26,503 bases of DNA from Lachnospira sp. UBA2821. GTDB taxonomy: Bacteria > Bacillota > Clostridia > Lachnospirales > Lachnospiraceae. The notes under the pieces are model-generated. The model searched no databases and was not told the origin of the DNA. It saw nothing but the letters and a program-made list of their open reading frames with translations. The position numbers and the translations under genes were made by a program. Every line of letters starts with the position of its first letter. Positions within the stretch are counted from its first letter, which is position 1. Shown here piece by piece: positions 22,725 through 26,503 of this stretch. The stretch lies in the NCBI GenBank assembly GCA_002351535.1, contig DEGR01000042.1, forward strand, positions 1,261 to 27,763, written 5' to 3'.

Positions 22725-23072
22725 CTATTTTACTAATTCTTTTACCTTTGCAGCCTTACCAACTCTGTCTCTTAAGTAGTTAAGTTTTGCTCTTCTTACT
22801 TTACCAAAACGAACAACTTCAATCTTATCAACAGATGGTGAATGTAATGGCCAAGTTTTCTCAACACCGATTCCGTTAGAGAATTTTCTAACTGTAAATG
22901 TCTCTCTTGAGCTTCCACCCTGTCTCTTTAAAACTGTTCCTTCGAAAACCTGAATTCTTTCACGGTTTCCCTCTTTGATTTTAGCATGAACCTTAACTGT
23001 ATCTCCTACATGGAACTCAGGTACTTCTGCTTTTAACTGACTAGCTTCAATATTCTTAATAATATCGTTCAT
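22725..23072 (-). CDS. rplS: 50S ribosomal protein L19
   Basis: A 115-residue L19, a protein at the interface between the 50S and 30S subunits. The family pattern is complete: PEFHVGDTVKVHAKIKEGNRERIQVFEGTVLKRQGG, SSRETFTVRKFSNGIGVEKTWPLHSPSVDKIEVVRFGKVRRAKLNYLRDRVGKAAKVKE. An AGGAGG site is placed well before the ATG. It has its own leader and promoter upstream and a strong terminator downstream. Confidence 0.99.
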   Translation of the reverse strand: MNDIIKNIEASQLKAEVPEFHVGDTVKVHAKIKEGNRERIQVFEGTVLKRQGGSSRETFTVRKFSNGIGVEKTWPLHSPSVDKIEVVRFGKVRRAKLNYLRDRVGKAAKVKELVK

Positions 23073-23150
23073 TTGTGTGACCTCCTTTTTATTCAGATGT
23101 TCTTAATACTTACATATACGTAACAGAGGACCATCCACTTCTCACAACGT
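23073..23150 (-). ncRNA. probable L19 leader (ribosomal protein autoregulation element)
   Basis: The rplS 5' untranslated region contains arms with GTAAC (near 23149) and GTTAC (near 23122) that can pair around the segment GTGAGAAGTGGATGG and CCTCT. This is close to my recollection of the conserved core of the Firmicutes L19 leader. It lies at the expected place between promoter and start codon. No alignment was possible here. Confidence 0.6.
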
Positions 23151-23154
23151 TACT

Positions 23155-23183
23155 ACTTTAACATATGCTTTCATATTTGGCAA
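23155..23183 (-). promoter_or_regulatory. predicted promoter of rplS
   Basis: On the minus strand TTGCCA (23183-23178) and TAAAGT (23160-23155) are separated by 17 bases, placed between greA and the leader RNA. Confidence 0.5.
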
Positions 23184-23192
23184 GCACATTTT

Positions 23193-23696
23193 TTAAAAAC
23201 TCTTAATTGAATCATCAGAATCATCTGTAGTATTCCTGATAGACTTAATTATAACAGGATAACTTATATCGTCATTTACTTTAACTATAACTCTGTCACC
23301 CTCTTTGTGTCCTATTATTGCTTTTCCTATAGGTGATTCTATGCTAATAAGATTTCTCATCGAATCACCTCTTATTGATGTGACAAGTCTATAAGTATCA
23401 GTTTCTTCATCATCCTCAAAATACAGTTCTATAGTATTATTTATTCCAACTTCGTCTTCATTGGATGAATCGTCAATTACTTCTGCTGTCTTTAACATTC
23501 TTTCAAGATACCTTATTCTGCTCTCATTTTTATTTTTATCACGCTTGGCAGCATAATATTCAAAATTCTCACTCAAGTCGCCCTGTGCTCTCGCCTCTTT
23601 GACTGCTTCTATCGCATCTTGTCTGACAACAAGTTTTCTGTGCTCAATTTCCTGTTTAATTTTTTCAACATCGCTTTTTGTAAGTTTTTCTCTCAT
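23193..23696 (-). CDS. greA: transcription elongation factor GreA-family
   Basis: A 167-residue Gre factor, which enters the RNA polymerase secondary channel and helps cleave backtracked RNA. The N-terminal coiled coil (about 1-75) carries the acidic tip QGDLSENFEYYAAK, and the C-terminal FKBP-like half has SPIGKAIIGHKEGDRVIVKV. An Asp/Ser-rich tail (TTDDSDDSIKSF) is slightly unusual. The ATG at 23696 is chosen because GGAG lies six bases upstream; the ATG at 23708 has no proper site. It begins 15 bases after the CotH gene on the same strand. Confidence 0.93.
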   Translation of the reverse strand: MREKLTKSDVEKIKQEIEHRKLVVRQDAIEAVKEARAQGDLSENFEYYAAKRDKNKNESRIRYLERMLKTAEVIDDSSNEDEVGINNTIELYFEDDEETDTYRLVTSIRGDSMRNLISIESPIGKAIIGHKEGDRVIVKVNDDISYPVIIKSIRNTTDDSDDSIKSF

Positions 23697-23711
23697 ACCA
23701 TACTCCATTAA

Positions 23712-26306
23712 TTATTTAACATTAATTTTCTTTACTGAAGAATAGCTTCCATATACTTTTGATTTTGTGGAATCAAGCGTATATGCTCTTACTTTTACAT
23801 AATATTTCTTTTTACTTTTGAGCTTTTTAATCGTTGCGGATGTACTTTTCACAACTATCGATTTACTCTTTTTAAACTTAGAATTATCAGCATATACTAC
23901 CTCATATCCTTTTGCATTCTTAACCTTTTTAACAGATACATTAATGCTTTTAGATACTTTACTCTTAACTGAAGATATTGCAGCCCTGCCCGTTTTAACT
24001 TTACTCCACACAGCATATACATTACCTTCACATGTTTTTGCCACTGTTGAAGCTGTTATTTTCTTTCCACCGGATTTTTTAGTATACCAGCCTTTAAGGA
24101 TATATCCTTTTCTCAATGCAGCCGGAAGCTTTCCAATTTTTTCTTCTTTAATAATATACTTAGTATATGTCTTTTTAGAATTCACTTTTCCACCATTGGC
24201 ATTAAACACTATTTTACTATTTATTGCCTGTGTTGTCTCCTCAGGTGTTGTTTCATCAGGTGTTGTCTCCGTAGGCTTAGTTTCATCAGTTGTCTCTGTA
24301 GGTTTAGTTTCCTTTGTTGTCTCGTCCGGTGTTGTTTCCTTCGTCGTTGTTTCTCTGGCTGTTGTTGTCTCTGTAGGTATTGCAGAAGTTGATATTCTCA
24401 TCTTTTCTTTTGATGCATCAAATACAATATAATATTTTCCTGCTTCAGCTATTATGTTGGAATTCTCTCCGCCTTCATTTTTAATACCATCCGGAACTTC
24501 ATTTTCAATACTGTCATATCCATACCAGGTGTCTTTTGTTCCATTATAGATTTTAAATGCCTTTCGTTCTGATATATTAAGTTCATAACTGTAAAGACCA
24601 CTTGCTTTATTATATGTCATCTTGTATGAATCATTAACATTCCACCCTGAAAATTCACCTCTCAGATAACAGTCAGCAACATCCAAATCTGAAGAGCTGC
24701 CTATAGCTGCATTACATTTTGCAACCATACGCGTAAGATATAATTGTGTGATTATATTTTTGTTATCAGTATCCACACTTGTAGTATTAAGAGATGCTTT
24801 ATCATCATTAGTATCAAGTGTAAAATAAAATTCATCCCTGTCTGCGTTATTGAATCCTTTATCAGGAGTAGTCTTATTACTATAGTTGTTATTTACTATC
24901 TCATAGTATTTTTTAAATGTATCATACGAAAGCATATCATTATCCATAACTTTCTTTAAAGCTTCCGTATATTCTTCAATATAACTTCCGCCTTTGCAGA
25001 CTGTTTTTTTGTATAATGGATTTCTTTGCTGTCCCTGTGCCGCTGTTTCAGTACTGTATGGATCGACATTAGTCATTCCTGTTCTCTCCGGATTATATCC
25101 ATTAGTTATTCCAAATGCCCTGTCACAATCATATGGTATAAATATTGCTTTCTGTGTTCCATCTGACAGTTTGTAGAAATACACATAATAATTATTATAA
25201 TTATTGCGCATATCATCACCATTACCTATTGCATAACTTACAGCAGCATATTTGACAAAATAATCCATATCTACCAGATTTGCAATACTTTCTTTTGAAT
25301 TGGCTGATTCTAAACCATTTATAAGATTTTTTATCATTGCGCAGTCTGCAGACTTCTTTTTATTTGTCTTGAGGTCATAGTTAACATTGTAACCTTTCAG
25401 GTCGTCTGCTATTCCGTAAGTACATCCACTTGTAAGGTTTGCACCTGAATTAGTCCATCCTGCCTTATACAGGTCTCCGTCACTATAGTCTCCATTCTTA
25501 TCGAGAATATAATTATTTCCACTTCCAAGAAGATTGTTTTTTATAAATTCAGAATCGACCGGCTCTATAATTGCATATACACCAAGATATGCTGAATTGG
25601 ATGTTTTATCCGTAACATCCATAGTCATGGTTGTAAGGTTACATCTTGGTGCACATATACCTTCCTGACGATACAGCTCATATGCATAATATTGTCTTAA
25701 ATATGTTGTATCAAAATTGCTGTTCCATTTAATATCCATTTTTGCAAGTTTTGCAAATGTTCTCTTCTTACGTGCCTTTCTGTCTGTATCATTCCATGTA
25801 GAAACTCCGTCTTTGATATAATACTCGTTTGAATCATATCCATCTTCTGTTTTATCAAATGTTTCCTGAAAATTCACTTTATAATGGTCAATATTAATCA
25901 ATCCGTTATCTGTATTATACGGATCCTTTCTAGTGGTATTACCTTTTAATCTAACACCAACCTCATTAATTTTGTATGTATAACTGCTCTCATTCGGAAT
26001 TGTTATAGTAATAGTAATATCACCCTGTCTGTATATTGGCGAACCTTTTATCTTTTTATAGTCATTATGTAATTTCTGAAGTTCCCCATCTTTCATATCT
26101 ATCCTGACATCAACCTTATTATTGATATCAAATAGCTGCTTATACAATTCGTCATCTGTATAAGGCAGCTTGTCAACTCCAACATTAAATGTACCCGTCT
26201 TGATTGTTGCCGCACTTATATTACTCACATAAGTATCCGGCACAACAAGAACGGTCATTATAAAACACATCAGAACACAAAATACTCTTTTTATTTTTAT
26301 CTTCAT
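23712..26306 (-). CDS. large secreted CotH-family protein with InlB-like and Fn3-like tail
   Basis: An 864-residue secreted protein. A signal peptide covers about 1-33 (ending NISAA). The CotH domain spans about 60-500 and shows RLKGNTT (119-125), NNYYVYFY and IPYDCDRAFG (390-399). CotH proteins are atypical protein kinases; the DxDR motif matches the metal-binding part. A small beta domain resembling a glycogen- or starch-binding module follows (about 545-635, YLRGEFSGWNVNDSYKMTY). Then come a Thr/Glu/Pro-rich linker (642-691), an InlB B-type repeat (695-766, VFNANGGKV to YAVW) and a fibronectin-like domain (775-864). The ATG at 26306 has TGAGG six bases upstream. It is likely exported and wall-associated; no sorting motif is seen. 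Confidence 0.85.
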   Translation of the reverse strand: MKIKIKRVFCVLMCFIMTVLVVPDTYVSNISAATIKTGTFNVGVDKLPYTDDELYKQLFDINNKVDVRIDMKDGELQKLHNDYKKIKGSPIYRQGDITITITIPNESSYTYKINEVGVRLKGNTTRKDPYNTDNGLINIDHYKVNFQETFDKTEDGYDSNEYYIKDGVSTWNDTDRKARKKRTFAKLAKMDIKWNSNFDTTYLRQYYAYELYRQEGICAPRCNLTTMTMDVTDKTSNSAYLGVYAIIEPVDSEFIKNNLLGSGNNYILDKNGDYSDGDLYKAGWTNSGANLTSGCTYGIADDLKGYNVNYDLKTNKKKSADCAMIKNLINGLESANSKESIANLVDMDYFVKYAAVSYAIGNGDDMRNNYNNYYVYFYKLSDGTQKAIFIPYDCDRAFGITNGYNPERTGMTNVDPYSTETAAQGQQRNPLYKKTVCKGGSYIEEYTEALKKVMDNDMLSYDTFKKYYEIVNNNYSNKTTPDKGFNNADRDEFYFTLDTNDDKASLNTTSVDTDNKNIITQLYLTRMVAKCNAAIGSSSDLDVADCYLRGEFSGWNVNDSYKMTYNKASGLYSYELNISERKAFKIYNGTKDTWYGYDSIENEVPDGIKNEGGENSNIIAEAGKYYIVFDASKEKMRISTSAIPTETTTARETTTKETTPDETTKETKPTETTDETKPTETTPDETTPEETTQAINSKIVFNANGGKVNSKKTYTKYIIKEEKIGKLPAALRKGYILKGWYTKKSGGKKITASTVAKTCEGNVYAVWSKVKTGRAAISSVKSKVSKSINVSVKKVKNAKGYEVVYADNSKFKKSKSIVVKSTSATIKKLKSKKKYYVKVRAYTLDSTKSKVYGSYSSVKKINVK
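24234..24383 (-). repeat. Thr/Glu/Pro-rich linker repeats in the CotH gene
   Basis: About 50 codons encode irregular repeats of the type PTETT, PDETT and KETT between the carbohydrate-module-like domain and the InlB-like repeat. The DNA repeats are imperfect and of varying length. Linkers of this type separate extracellular domains and are often sites of O-glycosylation in secreted proteins. Confidence 0.8.
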
Positions 26307-26335
26307 AATAATCCTCATTTCTCAGTAATAACTAT

Positions 26336-26500
26336 TTATTTTATTACAATCTTTGTATTTGCAGATTTACCAAATACTTTTTTGCCTGTAGAATCTGTAA
26401 CATATGCTCTGACAGCAATATAATATGTTTTTCCTGATTTTAATTTTGTACCACTGAATTTGAGATTTTTAACATTTTTAACCAATGTTAACAACCTAAC
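26336..26500 (-). pseudogene. C-terminal fragment of a second fibronectin-like secreted protein
   Basis: Fifty-four codons read LKFSGTKLKSGKTYYIAVRAY and end in GKKVFGKSANTKIVIK before a stop at 26338-26336. This matches the C-terminal fibronectin-like end of the neighbouring CotH protein (KLKSKKKYYVKVRAYTLDSTKSKVYG). In the same frame a TAA fills 26503-26501, and the two other frames also stop within 16 bases of the edge, so no frame can enter from upstream. There is no ATG inside. It is therefore either a 5'-truncated remnant or a sequence end artefact. It lies 29 bases before the CotH start. Confidence 0.55.
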
Positions 26501-26503
26501 TTA

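Noticed and set aside
23818..24432. Plus-strand ORF of 204 codons over the CotH C terminus
   Set aside because: Antisense of Lys- and Thr-rich coding sequence, giving Val/Leu/Ser-rich low-complexity protein.

Overview
The window looks like chromosomal DNA from a low-GC Gram-positive bacterium of the class Clostridia, most likely a Lachnospiraceae member. This rests on several things seen together: strong GGAGG-type ribosome binding sites, a LexA repressor divergent from a YneA-like LysM protein, an L27 with the Firmicutes N-terminal extension next to its Prp protease gene, the Firmicutes order rplS-lepB-rbgA-rnhB-ylqG-ylqH-yraN, and a secreted CotH-type protein with InlB-like and fibronectin-like tails. 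Genus cannot be decided from the sequence. No tRNA, rRNA, CRISPR array or prophage was found.

Left edge (1-620): the N-terminal part of an ISL3-family transposase runs off the window, followed by a likely IS terminal repeat, a strong hairpin and a 24-codon membrane-peptide ORF. 639-2434 (minus strand): an unknown membrane protein, a DegV-family fatty-acid-binding protein and a YneA-like division inhibitor. 2435-2665 is an SOS control region with a perfect sigma-A promoter and four LexA-box-like sites, followed by lexA on the plus strand and a bidirectional terminator.

3366-7740 (minus strand) is a ribosome-assembly cluster, transcribed as rplU-prp-rpmA, terminator, obg-yhbY-nadD-yqeK-rsfS, with an L21-type leader in front. 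7747-9448 is an envelope island: a lipoprotein gene diverges from a two-TM protein and an SH3b protein, and the shared region carries three 11-bp phased repeats resembling a PhoP-type box. A DUF2442 gene follows at 9551-9823.

9970-23708 (minus strand) is a long, tightly packed housekeeping run. In transcription order it is greA, rplS (with an L19-type leader), lepB, rbgA, rnhB, a FliK-like protein, a FlhB C-terminal-domain protein, yraN, pgeF, a PDZ/radical-SAM-like DUF512 protein, der, plsY, gpsA and a large MalT-like LuxR regulator. Many junctions overlap or are separated by only a few bases, which suggests co-transcription. The right edge holds a large secreted CotH protein and the orphan C-terminal end of a second secreted protein with stops in all frames at the window boundary.

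Functionally, three 50S-assembly GTPases (Obg, RbgA, Der), three 50S proteins (L21, L27, L19), RsfS, YhbY and Prp lie within 20 kb, so the window is dominated by large-subunit biogenesis. Envelope and lipid functions (LepB, PlsY, GpsA, PgeF) are interleaved. The least explained parts are the FliK-like/FlhB-like pair, the regulated lipoprotein/SH3b island, the MalT-like regulator without an obvious target, and the two uncharacterised membrane products near the left edge.
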